A DNA stretch of 64,000 bases from Isoetes taiwanensis (lineage: Eukaryota > Streptophyta > Lycopodiopsida > Isoetales > Isoetaceae). The first letter of the stretch is position 1. Each line of letters starts with the position of its first letter. Both the position numbers and the translations under genes were made by a program. Positions 32,191 to 42,040 of this stretch are shown here, in pieces. The stretch is from positions 7,765,424-7,829,423 of the forward strand of contig JAJEKV010000053.1 of assembly GCA_021234155.1 (NCBI GenBank), in the 5' to 3' direction. A model generated the notes under the pieces. That model had not been told where the DNA came from. It did not search any database and saw only the letters and a program-made list of their open reading frames with translations.

Positions 32191-32416
32191 GATGTTCTTG
32201 GTTGACCAGGAACTAGCACTAACCATAACCATGAAAGTAGTCTAACAGGCCTATAGGGGTGTGAAATAAACATTTCCACCATTGAACCGCGAAAATGGGG
32301 GGAAAAATTTTTCTCCTAGGTAGTGGGTCAGGATTTAGGTTGTGTTAGACGAAGGAATGAGTGAGTCAAATTCATCTTCTAGTAAATTGGAGTGAAAATT
32401 ATGCATCTGCATCAAA

Positions 32417-32468
32417 TTTCACCTAAAATGGGTCGAAGAATCATGCCAATCGGAGACCCAGGTGAAAA
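32417..32468 (+). promoter_or_regulatory. Possible hairpin upstream of H3 gene (element B)
   Basis: TTTCACCT.....GGGTC pairs with GAGACCCAGGTGAAA across a ~20-nt loop, with an AAAAT bulge. It is weaker than the hairpins of element A, but it sits in the same place, between primer site and TATA box. Confidence 0.45.
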
Positions 32469-32652
32469 ATGGCGCGAACTCATAATTAGCACTTCAAACC
32501 ATTAGAAAAATTCGAAAATTTAAATATAATATCAATTAATATAGGTTAATATATACATTAATAATTAAATAATTACTAAATATGGTGTAATTAATAAGGG
32601 GGGCTAATAAATAGGGGTAATTATGGTAGGAGAATATTCCTAAGGACCCTCC

Positions 32653-32663
32653 TTTTTAAATAT
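32653..32663 (+). promoter_or_regulatory. TATA-like box upstream of H3 gene (element B)
   Basis: TTTTTAAATAT lies about 90 bp before the H3 ATG and is followed by a CT-rich stretch (CTCATTCTCTCTCTCC) typical of plant transcription start regions. Confidence 0.55.
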
Positions 32664-32749
32664 CTGACACCTCATTCTCTCTCTCCAACCCTTCACCTCC
32701 ACCTCCCTCTTGTTCAGCCTTACGTCACCCATTTTCCGAACCACAAGAT

Positions 32750-33862
32750 ATGGCTCGCACCAAACAAACAGCCAGGAAGTACAACGAGCGCCCCACCCTC
32801 TCTATGGCGCAGGCGGCAGCAGCACGACATGTCAAGAAGGTCCCTGAACACCTTCGGCCCAAGCCAGGCGACGAGGAGCCCCACGCCAGCAGCAGTAGCA
32901 GCAGCGAGGACTCCTTCCATGATGCCGAGCAGACCCCCAGCAGCAGCTCGTCATCAGGAGGCACGCAGAGAACGGATGAATCTCGCCACTTCGGGGCCTC
33001 AGACACCGAGGTGGAAGAACAGGTTGAAGAACAGGTGGAAGAGCAGCACCACCACCAAACCGAGGAAGCGGGCCCTTCGGTGCCCAAGAAGAAGGGTAAG
33101 GAAAAGGTCGAGGAGTGGCCGGAGGAGAGAGCCGCCGGGAAGAAGAGGGAGCGAGAAAGGGAGCTCAGGCAGCAAGAGCGGAGAACGAAGAGGAGGAACG
33201 ACGGCCCTCGCCGGACCGTCGTTATTGAAGAGCCCCGGCAGGAGGAGGAAGCACAAGAGGAGGGCGACGGAGAAGAGGAGGAGGAGCCGCAGCAGGACCC
33301 CGACGCTAGGCCACCCTACCCTAAGTGGCCGGAACCACCTAAGGTGGTGAAGAAGCAAAAGGTAGGGGAGCGGGCATTCGCGCTCCGACAGGACCGCGAG
33401 TTCAAGCGGAAGATGGCGGCGTACAAGGAGTACCTCCGTCGTTGGACGAGGTACAACGATTGGTACTGCCGCCAGGAGGTGCAGCGCGTTGTGGAGGGCG
33501 GCAGGCCGAAGAAGAATCAGCCCAAGCCACCCCCACCTAGACCGGAAAAACCCAAGAGGGTTCACCACGGGCCGAACAGCACGTACGCCCGGGTGTTTAG
33601 GGAGATACGGCACTTTCAGATGTGCACGAATCTCCTAATAAGGAAGGCGCCCTTCGAGCGTCTCCTTAGAGAGGTCATGCAGCAGTTCCGGACCGATTAC
33701 AGGGTTACCCCTCTAATGACCCGGGCCCTGCAAGAGGCCGCCGAAGCAGAGCTGGTCCAGCTCTTCGAGGAAGGGAACCTCTGCGCTATCCATGCTAAGC
33801 GGGTCACCCTCATGCCGAAGGACATCCACTTGGCACGGAGAATCCGCAGGGAGAGGCCCTAG
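32750..33862 (+). CDS. Histone H3 with expanded linker (chromovirus B)
   Basis: An intact 370-residue [13 protein letters not shown] at the start equals H3 residues 1-9 after Met removal, so K4 and K9 are present, but S10 is replaced by Tyr. Residues 11-283 form a charged linker: poly-Ser/Glu at 45-75, basic KKKGKEK and RRTKRRND patches, then a block with [17 protein letters not shown] and KPPPP that is shared with element A. Residues 284-370 are a full H3 fold ([67 protein letters not shown]). About two thirds of these match canonical H3 by eye, including H113, R116 and D123 of the H3-H3 interface. Loop 1 has canonical length. The start has a good context (G at -3 and +4). It could enter nucleosomes with H4. 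Confidence 0.96.
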   Translation: MARTKQTARKYNERPTLSMAQAAAARHVKKVPEHLRPKPGDEEPHASSSSSSEDSFHDAEQTPSSSSSSGGTQRTDESRHFGASDTEVEEQVEEQVEEQHHHQTEEAGPSVPKKKGKEKVEEWPEERAAGKKRERERELRQQERRTKRRNDGPRRTVVIEEPRQEEEAQEEGDGEEEEEPQQDPDARPPYPKWPEPPKVVKKQKVGERAFALRQDREFKRKMAAYKEYLRRWTRYNDWYCRQEVQRVVEGGRPKKNQPKPPPPRPEKPKRVHHGPNSTYARVFREIRHFQMCTNLLIRKAPFERLLREVMQQFRTDYRVTPLMTRALQEAAEAELVQLFEEGNLCAIHAKRVTLMPKDIHLARRIRRERP

Positions 33863-34099
33863 GCCTCAAATTTTGTAAATTTTGTAGAAGAGTTAAAGTT
33901 TTTATGTAATTGTATTTTCCTTATTAATATAAAAGTTATTTTCCTTGTAATTAGAAAAAATGTTAGATGCTTGAAATTTAGGAAATACAACCCAATTGTG
34001 GTAGAATCCTTCATAGCATGTTTAGAAACACCCTAGAAATCATAACTACAGCAAAATTTTGGCAAAAAAATCATCAAAAATGCTGAAAATGGGGCCAAC

Positions 34100-34366
34100 C
34101 GGGTGAGACCGCGCCTAGGGCCTCTGCGTCCCCGACGCGGGCGCGTTTCGCGCGGATTCACCCGACTGGGCCCAAAATCATGCTTTTAGATGTCAGTTTT
34201 GCTCAAAATAAGTTGCTAGTTAGGTTAGAATCGGCCCATTTAGCCATATTAGCATCTTCAAATTCCCTAAATTGACCAAAAATTGGCCCAAAACAGGCCA
34301 ACCGAGTGAGACCGCGCCAAACGCGTCTGCATCCGCGACGCGGAGGCCATCCGCGCGGATTCACCT
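34100..34366 (+). promoter_or_regulatory. Two hairpins between H3 gene and ORF X (element B)
   Basis: Arms CGGGTGAGACCGCGC (34100) and GCGCGGATTCACCCG (34150-34164) pair at 13 of 15 positions. A second, more diverged copy starts at 34303 (CGAGTGAGACCGCGC) and ends near 34366. They start about 203 bp apart. The sequences differ from those in element A, but position, number, spacing and arm length match. Confidence 0.75.
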
Positions 34367-34549
34367 GGGTCAGCCCATCTTTGACCTAAATTAGCCAAAT
34401 TTGATCCAACCAATTGCCATGTAGTGTTTCTTGCTTTGTTTTGCTTAAGTTTGCACTTCATGGTAGTTCATTTGGACACCCAGAGCCATAGAACCAAGGC
34501 CGTCTTAGGTAGGTACCTTTTTGCACGAACCCCGAGGTCACCCCTAGTC

Positions 34550-34560
34550 TATAAAAATAG
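34550..34560 (+). promoter_or_regulatory. TATA box upstream of ORF X (element B)
   Basis: TATAAAAATAG is located 118 bp before the ORF X ATG at 34668, matching the arrangement in element A. Confidence 0.7.
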
Positions 34561-34667
34561 GTCTCATTTGCCATTTTTCCTTCTACAGAACTGCTCCCAG
34601 GCCCTGAGGCGATTTTCTGAACCTCCACTGATCTTTGCAAGCCATTTTCTACACCCTTTCCTGCTCA

Positions 34668-36197
34668 ATGGCGCCCAGCAACTTTGAGAGATGGTACAAT
34701 GCTGCAAGTCACATCCATCAGCTTCCTGTAGATCAAGCCTTCTCTGTGTTTGACCACTTGTTTGATCTTCATGCAACTTTGACTAGAACACCCTACTACA
34801 CGGACATTATGTGCCAATATGACCAGCAGGTCCTGCCTTGGGAAGTTAGACTGCCTCCTAGGGGAGGGAATTGGGTTTCTCTTGAGACACTTACCCAAGC
34901 CTTAGGTCGAGAGTTGGCAGGATCCAAAGGCAAGAAGCAACTATGGGATAGGACTAGGACCATGCCCGATTACATGACCTGCAGACACAATAGGCATAGG
35001 TACCTTTCATCTCAGACAGCCCTTGCCCTCTTCATGCACTATAAGTCAATCAACAAAGTAGGGGAACCCTCTGTTCAGCCCTTAGACTTAGCGCCACTTG
35101 ATACCCGTAGGGCCCAGGATCAAATCCTGAATATAGAGTCCTCTGCCTACGAATACTATGGCACGACGTCAGGGGCACCATCTCTGCAGATCCATGAAGA
35201 TTACGAGCAGCTAGGGGAGCAGAACCCAAAATGGGAGAGCAGGGAGGCAACAAGAATGCAGAGGTACGCGTTGAGGCACGACGACGACATGAGAACAGCT
35301 ACCGACCCACCAGTCGGCATCACAGCTCTGTCACCGATAGTCATCGACGGGGAGGAGTATATTTTTGCAAACGACATCCTCAGCTTGTCGTATTGCCAGG
35401 AACAGGGTCTTCGAATCGACGAGCTCTTGGGCATGATAGCATACGGGAAGAGCACAGACTTCATCGACTACTCATACCAGGAGATTCCAAGGGAGCTGGC
35501 GGAGAGACACTCTTACGCGGGGGAGACAATGTCGGATATAGCAGCCTATCAGCAGATAAGGGAGATCTATCGACAACAGGAACCTATCATCTCAGAGGAG
35601 GAGTTCCAGCAGATACAGAGCACACTCTACAAACCAGGGAGGGGCCCAAGCTCAAGCCGACCAGTTCGAGCCAGAAGCATGAGGGAAGGGTCCAGCAGCA
35701 TCAACTTGGACAACGCAACCAGCATGTGGAGAGACCATGAAGATCTTATGGCAGTAGATGCCTACGGCGAAGCAGCTCAAAGGAAGGGCACTGGATCGCG
35801 AGGCGTAGGGAAGGGCACGGCACTTCGCTACTATCTTCCAGCCCTCAGCCAAGGGCAAATGATAGTCTTCCACAAGGAGTTCAGCCCAAGGGGGGAAGAA
35901 TCCGTGGCACTTCTCATAGCACTTTCGGGCTTCGGGCAGCACTCGAAGATATACGCCCATGCCGACCACATCATTCTTTTCAACAGGGCAGTCGCGCTCC
36001 ATTGCCTCGACTTCGCGAGAGGGCACCTCAGGGATGCAACACTTTCAGTGGTAGCAGCAACAGCACCAGAACTTCCGGAACCGGAGATGGCCCGAGCACT
36101 TGAAGGAAGATCGACGAGGAACATCTTGCGCAACCTCGGCAAAGGCCTCCGATTCAGGGATGTCAAGAACTTCTTCAGGCTTTCGGGAGGCCATTGA
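34668..36197 (+). CDS. ORF X of chromovirus B (conserved, unknown function)
   Basis: The start chosen is the ATG at 34668 (MAPSNFERWYNAASH), because it aligns with the element A protein; the frame is open from 34635. The product is 509 residues. Conserved blocks are FERWYNAASH, DLHATLTRTPYY and TMPDYM....NRHRY in the N-terminal third; VGITALSPIVIDGEEY and GLRIDELL in the middle; and LRYYLPAL, FSPRGEE, LIALSGFGQHSKIY and FNRAVALHCLDFA near the C-terminus. It has no membrane segment or signal peptide, no nucleic-acid polymerase or protease motif, and no domain I recognise. Retention between the H3 gene and gag in two diverged families argues for a role in the element's cycle. Confidence 0.87.
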   Translation: MAPSNFERWYNAASHIHQLPVDQAFSVFDHLFDLHATLTRTPYYTDIMCQYDQQVLPWEVRLPPRGGNWVSLETLTQALGRELAGSKGKKQLWDRTRTMPDYMTCRHNRHRYLSSQTALALFMHYKSINKVGEPSVQPLDLAPLDTRRAQDQILNIESSAYEYYGTTSGAPSLQIHEDYEQLGEQNPKWESREATRMQRYALRHDDDMRTATDPPVGITALSPIVIDGEEYIFANDILSLSYCQEQGLRIDELLGMIAYGKSTDFIDYSYQEIPRELAERHSYAGETMSDIAAYQQIREIYRQQEPIISEEEFQQIQSTLYKPGRGPSSSRPVRARSMREGSSSINLDNATSMWRDHEDLMAVDAYGEAAQRKGTGSRGVGKGTALRYYLPALSQGQMIVFHKEFSPRGEESVALLIALSGFGQHSKIYAHADHIILFNRAVALHCLDFARGHLRDATLSVVAATAPELPEPEMARALEGRSTRNILRNLGKGLRFRDVKNFFRLSGGH

Positions 36198-36400
36198 ATA
36201 GTTGTTAAATTTTCTTAAGTCTTGTGCTAAATGATTTCTTGTACCCCATTATGCTAAGATATATCTACCATTATCATGTAATCCTTATGTATTAATGACT
36301 ATTAACTGTTTTACAAATGTAAGGCTTTGTATGATTTCTTATAACTAAAGATAATTCAATTGCAAGTAAGATTGATCAACATCTAACCCAAATAAAATGT
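36198..36400 (+). other. Intergenic region before gag (element B)
   Basis: AT-rich, without a clear TATA box. Gag-like coding starts just after CCTTGCAG (about 36413-36420), which resembles a plant 3' splice site. I cannot show splicing from sequence alone. Confidence 0.35.
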
Positions 36401-36420
36401 ATTGATGATCAAACCTTGCA

Positions 36421-37605
36421 GCAAGGAACTCAAGTGCAGGATCTCAAGATCAGCACCGACCACGCAATTGGGTACCAAGGAACTTGTTTGGCAGAGAACA
36501 GGAAGACTTCGAGCAGGATATGTCACCAGAGGCAGTCAACGCAAGGTTGGTGCAGATGAGGAACCAGATGCAACATCTCATCAACTAGGCGACACCTCTC
36601 ATGAATGCACAGGAAGATGGTCCTCCACCTCCACCTTGTCCTTCAGGTGGTGACGAAGTTCCTCAGCAGGAAGGGGAGGGCAACTCCAGCTCATCAGACA
36701 GTTCTTCCAGTGAGGACAGCTCTAGCTCCGACAGTCAGTCTGGCACACCTAAAGCAAGGAAAAGAGCAAGAAAGACAGATGACTATCAGAAAAAGGTGGA
36801 TAGTGCTATGAGCAATGTATGGAAGACAAGGAAGCTGGGCCAGTTCTCAGGGAAAGACAGATCAGGCATGGAGGCTGAAGCATGGCTTGATGAAATGGAA
36901 GAATTTGGCAACTCCTACGGTATGAAAGACAAGGACATAGGGAAAGTTGCTACAGCTAACCTTATTGGACCGGCAAGGATCTGGTGGAAGGGATATGCTA
37001 AGTCTAACAAGCTGAAGAGGAACAATTGCAGGTTTAAGACCTTCAGCAAGGCTTTCCGCAAGCACTATGTGCCAAGGTCTCATACTAGTAGACAGATCCA
37101 GCAGTTTTACAGGTTGAATCAGGGTAGCTTATCAGTGGCTAAGTATACCGAAGAATTCATGAGGCTTAGGCTCCATGTTCCTGGAGTCTCAGAGAGGCAA
37201 GCAGTGGATACATATATTGAGGGGTTGAACAACAATATCAAGAGGCTTGTTAGAGCAATCAACCCAAGGTCAGTTGCAGAGGCCGAAGATAAAGCTATAA
37301 GTTTGGAAGAGGCACCAGCAACTCCAGCAGAGAAGCAGTAAACCTTCAGGGGTAAGAGTTCAGGGCAGTATCAGGGGCAATATCAGGGTAAGCAATCAGC
37401 AGCTACACCATCAGGGAGTCAGCAGCAAGGTAAGGGTCAGAACAAAGCTTTTGGGGACCGTAAGCCACAGAATGCATTAGGGGGCAGTGCTCTTAAGCGT
37501 CTCCTAGACAGTCTGCCGAAGGAAAAGAGACAGGAATGTATTGAGAAAAAGTTATGCTTCAGGTGCTTCCAGCCAGGGCACCGAACACATGATTGTCCAT
37601 TCGTC
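36421..37605 (+). pseudogene. gag: Gag of chromovirus B, with two in-frame stops
   Basis: Gag-like coding is readable from about 36480 (RNLFGREQEDFEQDM). It is interrupted by a TAG near 36586 and continues from MNAQEDGPPPPP at 36601. It then runs through a Ser-rich acidic stretch and the capsid core (DYQKKVDSAMSNVWK, EAEAWLDEMEEFGNSYG, ARIWWKGYAKS, YTEEFMRLRLHVPG) to a TAA at 37339. The same frame continues to the zinc knuckle CFRCFQPGHRTHDC (about 37559-37600) and into protease. Element A has sense codons at the TAA position. The DYQKK...NVWK segment is very close between A and B, while the acidic N-terminus is not. Confidence 0.85.
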
Positions 37606-40600
37606 ATGCAGTCAGCCTTGGCAGAACTTTTGGATTGGGACTCCCCAACAGAAGCGGACGAGGATGACGACCAGCAGGAGGCCCAGGACTTCATAGATGG
37701 TGAGTGCCACATATGTGCAAACATTGAGACAGGTGATATAGAGAATCAGTCGACTGTCATCGCGGCTGATGGGATCATAGATAGTAATCCATATGTAGTC
37801 CTCATAGATACAGGTAGCTCTCATAATTTTGCATCTCCTAGATTGGCTGCTCTAATGAAGAACAAGGTATTGAAGTCTAAGCCAAGGCCAGTGGGTATGG
37901 CAAACGGCGCCATTCGGCACACTAAGGGGAGGAGGATCATCTTTGACATAGACCTTAGTGGGGCTAAGTGGCCGATGGGAGCGGAAGTCATGGATATCGG
38001 AAGATATGATCTGATAGTGGGGATGGAATTTTTGAAGCCAGCCAAAGCCATGATTGATTGCGATCGGAATGAAGTCACCATGACGGCACCAGACGGCAGC
38101 AAATTGATAGTGAAAGGTAAGAAGCTAGATTCTCCCATGCAGTGTATTTCTTTGAAGCAGCTAAGGAAGAGTATAGAAAGGAATAAGGTGGACTACATCT
38201 TGAGGATGGAATCAGTTGAGCCAGGCAAGCAGGAGGGAAGTGACCCAAAGGGGAATCAGTTGCCCAGGCAGATAGCAAGGCTTATTTCAGAGTTCAAGGA
38301 TGTATTTCCGGATGAAATCCGGCAGCTGCCACCTTATAGGGGTGTGGAATGTGAGATCACATTGGCTCCGGATGCGAAGCCTACCAGTAAGGCGCCATAT
38401 AGAATGAGCACCCCAGAATTGATTGAGCTCAAGAAGCAGCTTCAGGAATTGCTCGAGCTTGGATTTATAAGAGCAAGTGTGTCTCCTTTCGGGGCACCTA
38501 TACTCTTTGTCAAGAAGAAAGATGGGAGCTTAAAATGTGCATAGACTATCGCCAGCTCAATAAGCAGACGATAAAGAACAAGTATGCATTGCCAAGGGCA
38601 GATGACCTAATGGACCAGTTACAAGGAGCAAAGGTATTCTCTAAAATTGATTTGAGGTCCGGATACCATCAGATAAGAATAAAAGAAGAGGATATCCATA
38701 AGACCGCTTTCAGAACGCGGTATGGTCACTTTGAGTTTACAGTAATGCCCTTTGGACTATCGAACGCTCCAGCAACGTTTATGCGCCTCATGAACGACAT
38801 CTTCAGAGACTTCTTGGATGAGTTTGTTATTGTCTTCTTCGACGACATCCTAATTTACAGCAAGTCCCTTGAAGAGCATTGTCAGCATCTCAAGAAAGTG
38901 TTGGAGAAGTTGAGACGTCATCGGTTGTATGGGAAGCTCTCTAAGTGCCACTTTGCAATAGGCTGAGTGGAGTATTTGGGGCATGTAGTAACATCCGAGG
39001 GAATCTCCACAGATCCATCTAAGATTGAGGCAATAGTTGATTGGCCAGCTCCAAGGAATGTGGCAGAAGTAAGAAGCTTTCTCGAGTTGGCGGGATATTA
39101 CAGAAAGTTCGTGAAGGACTTTGCTAGGTGGGCGTCCCCTCTGTCGGACCTCACTAAGGCCAAGAAGATTAAGGATTGGACTAGCCATTGGCTAGAGAAA
39201 GTCCAAGCTTCTTTCGAGAAGCTTAAAGAGGCCTTAACAACAGCACCAGTGCTTGTTCTCCCGGATCCGAGTAAAGATAAGTTGGTAGCAACAGATGCGA
39301 GCAAGATAGCAACAGGAGCAGTCTTGATGCAAGAAGGAAGGGTAGTCGCCTACGACTCGAAGAAGATGAACGACGCCGAGCAACGCTACCCAACCCATGA
39401 TCAGGAGCTGCTAGCCATTGTCAGGGCATTAAGGATATGGAGGCATTATTTGCTGGGAAGGAAGTTTCAGTTAGATACTGATCACCAGAGCCTTCAGTAT
39501 CTCTTCACCCAGCCACTCCTCAACTTAAGGCAAAGGAGATGGATGGAATTCCCTGAGGAGTATGATTTTGATATTATATATAAGCCTGGTAAGCTTAATG
39601 TGGTAGCAGATGCCCTCTCCAGGAGACCATTTCAGACAAGGACGCATTGTAATGCGATTTCCACTCTTTCGAGTGAATTTGGCAAGAGGATTGAGGAGTC
39701 CTTGCCAATGGATGTGGACTTCAAGGAGGTATGGGAAAGCCTTTCCAAGGAAGCCAGAACAGATAAGGAGCGGGAAGCCTTCAAGCATTATAAGAAGGAA
39801 GGCAACCTGTTGTATCACAATCATAAGTTGTGTGTGCCCGAATCATCAGGGGTAAGGAAGTTAATTCTTCATGACACACATAACAGCCCAATAGCAGGGC
39901 ATGCTGGCTTCATGAAGACCTATTTCAAGATTCGAAGTAGCTACTTCTGGCCAGGAATGAAGAGGCAGATAACTGCATATATTCGGGATTGCCAGTTATG
40001 TCAGCAGACCAAGGTGGAGCAACTTCGGATTCCAGGTGCTTTAGAGCCATTGGGGGTGCCAAATGCGAAGTGGGAGGTCATAAGCATGGATTTCATCACA
40101 GGTCTCCCTAGAACTCTTCGAGGCAAGGATGCATTGATGGTTGTCGTAGATAAGTTATCTAAGATGGCACATTTTGTGCCTTGCAAGACTACTGACACCG
40201 CATTAGATACTGCCAAGTTATTTGTAAGGGAGATTTTTAGACTCCATGGCATGCCTCGGGAGATAATATCGGATAGAGATTCTAAGTTTATGAGTGCCTT
40301 TTGGCAAGATCTCTTTAGCACCATTCAGACGAAGCTCTCCATGAGCACGTCATATCATCCCCAAACAGATGGCCAGACGGAAAGGACGAATCGGATCATT
40401 GAAGACATGCTTCGAAGCTATGTGTGGAACAAGCAGTCCAAGTGGGATGAGTACATCCACTTGGTGGAATTCGCCTACAACAGTGCCAAGCAGGAGTCAT
40501 CTCAGATGTCTCCTTTCATGGTAAATTACGGGTACCAGTGCTTAACCCCGGATACCTGGCACAATCCTGTGTCCAAGGTAGAAGTATCCCAGCAGATGTT

Positions 40601-41177
40601 AGGGGATATGCAGCAGCTAGTAGAAGAAGTAAGGGGTTACTTATTGGCAGCAAGAAGTCGGCAGAAGAGTGTAGCCGACAAGCATAGGACCGTAAGAGAG
40701 TTCAAGGTAGGCGATAGCGTTTGGTTGAAGATCAAGGTGAAGCAAGCCAAGCTGCGGATTGGGAGTTGCAAGAAGCTTGCCTTTAGGTGGGCTGGTCCGT
40801 TCAAGATTTTGGAGAGAGTGGGCTCTCAAGCCTACAAGTTGGATCTGTCGGCCCATCTCAAGGTTCACAAGGTCTTCCACGTAAGTTTATTAAATAGGCA
40901 CAATCCTAACCCTGAGGAGGTTTTGGATACTCCAACTTTGTTGGAAATGACGGAAGAGCAAGTAGAAATAGTGCCTGAGTTACTTCTTGATAAGTCATTC
41001 AAGAAGACTAGGAGGTCTCAATTCCTCCAATATTTGGTTAAGTGGAAGCACTTACCCGTGGAAGATGCCACATGGGTATTGAAGCAAGATTTGGAGAAAC
41101 AATACCCAGAGTTTATGAAGGAGTTTGATGGGCGAGTCGTCTCCGACTTGGTCGACCCCGACTTGCCAGGTGGTTAG
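37606..41177 (+). pseudogene. pol: Pol of chromovirus B: PR-RT-RNaseH-IN-chromodomain
   Basis: 37606-38544 holds the protease (IDTGSSHNF) and the start of RT. A frameshift at about 38533 moves into 38535-38966, with RT motifs CIDYRQLNK and catalytic FFDD. A TGA at 38964 interrupts, and the same frame continues to 41177 with RNase H (VATDASK, THDQELL, LDTDH), integrase (C-X2-C in [27 protein letters not shown]), a GPY/F module ([13 protein letters not shown]) and a chromodomain ([18 protein letters not shown]) near the C-terminus. The order and motifs match element A. It would make and integrate cDNA and tether to chromatin; as found it cannot be made whole. Confidence 0.92.
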
Positions 41178-42028
41178 CTAGTGTTGTTAGTTAGCCTTAA
41201 GCCTGGCGCATGCATTCTAGTTAGTAGGGTGCATGTGCCAGAACCTTGGATCGTGTGGGCGATGATGGGATACGCCTTTAGGGCATTCTCTAGGCCACAC
41301 GCACCAAGAGGTGCGCATGACCATTAGGGTCATGTGAGTGAGGAATGAGGCATGGTGGGCGATGATGGGACATCGATCGGATGATCTCTATGCCACGATG
41401 CGGGGTACGCACACCTGGCCGTAGGAGGGTCATGGTGAAGGTTAAAGTGATCATGCGCGATGATGGGATCGTGAGATGTTCCCTAGCTGAAACCCTCGGG
41501 GCATGATGCACTGGGGTGTACTCGATCCGGGGGATCGTGTACAAGGTAGCACTCGATCATGGGCAATGATGGGAGCATCTTAAATGATCCCTAAGCTCAA
41601 ATCTGAAAGGGCCATGATCTTGGGCAAGGTAGTAGGACAACCTTGAGCCAATGAGTTGGCTCAAGGAGGTAAGGGGTGGTCCCCTAAAACCACAAATTAT
41701 TAACTAAACTAACGTAATGTGCTCCTTTTTTGCAGGCAAGTAGAAGGAGGACTTCAACGAGGAGCGCGTTCACTATTTAGAAGATAGGGGAGCCATAATT
41801 TAGATTATGAACCCTAATAACTCTTATAATAGTATTTTGAATTATTATAAGAAATAACAGTGTTAAGGCTATATAATTTTGTATAAGTACAAATATAGCC
41901 TAAATTTTGACCTTTTAATTAATAAAACTTGATTGCTAAAGTAAACTAAAGGTTATGACATGTTGTTGTTTTGCAGGCATAAGGTAGGTTCGTCACCTTA
42001 GCGCAATGCTGAGGACAGCATTGTCCTA
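41178..42028 (+). repeat. 3' noncoding region with four ~100-bp degenerate repeats (element B)
   Basis: The motif (G)GGCGATGATGGGA, with small variations, occurs at 41257, 41357, 41457 and 41561, i.e. about every 100 bp. CATG- and ATCG-rich sequence lies between copies. The core also occurs once in element A. 41600-42028 is AT-rich with no ORF. Confidence 0.7.
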
Positions 42029-42040
42029 AGGGGGGGAGAA
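42029..42040 (+). promoter_or_regulatory. Polypurine tract of chromovirus B
   Basis: AAGGGGGGGAGAA directly precedes the 3' LTR start TGTGACGG. Confidence 0.9.

Noticed and set aside
32750-33862. The H3 gene as a normal host histone gene that happens to lie in a repeat
   Set aside because: Two diverged elements have it in the same slot with shared derived residues, a long linker and a following ORF X. It travels with the element.
34100-34366. Hairpins as the 3' stem-loop of animal histone mRNAs
   Set aside because: Sequence and size do not match that short conserved stem-loop, plants do not use it, and hairpins also occur upstream of the H3 gene.
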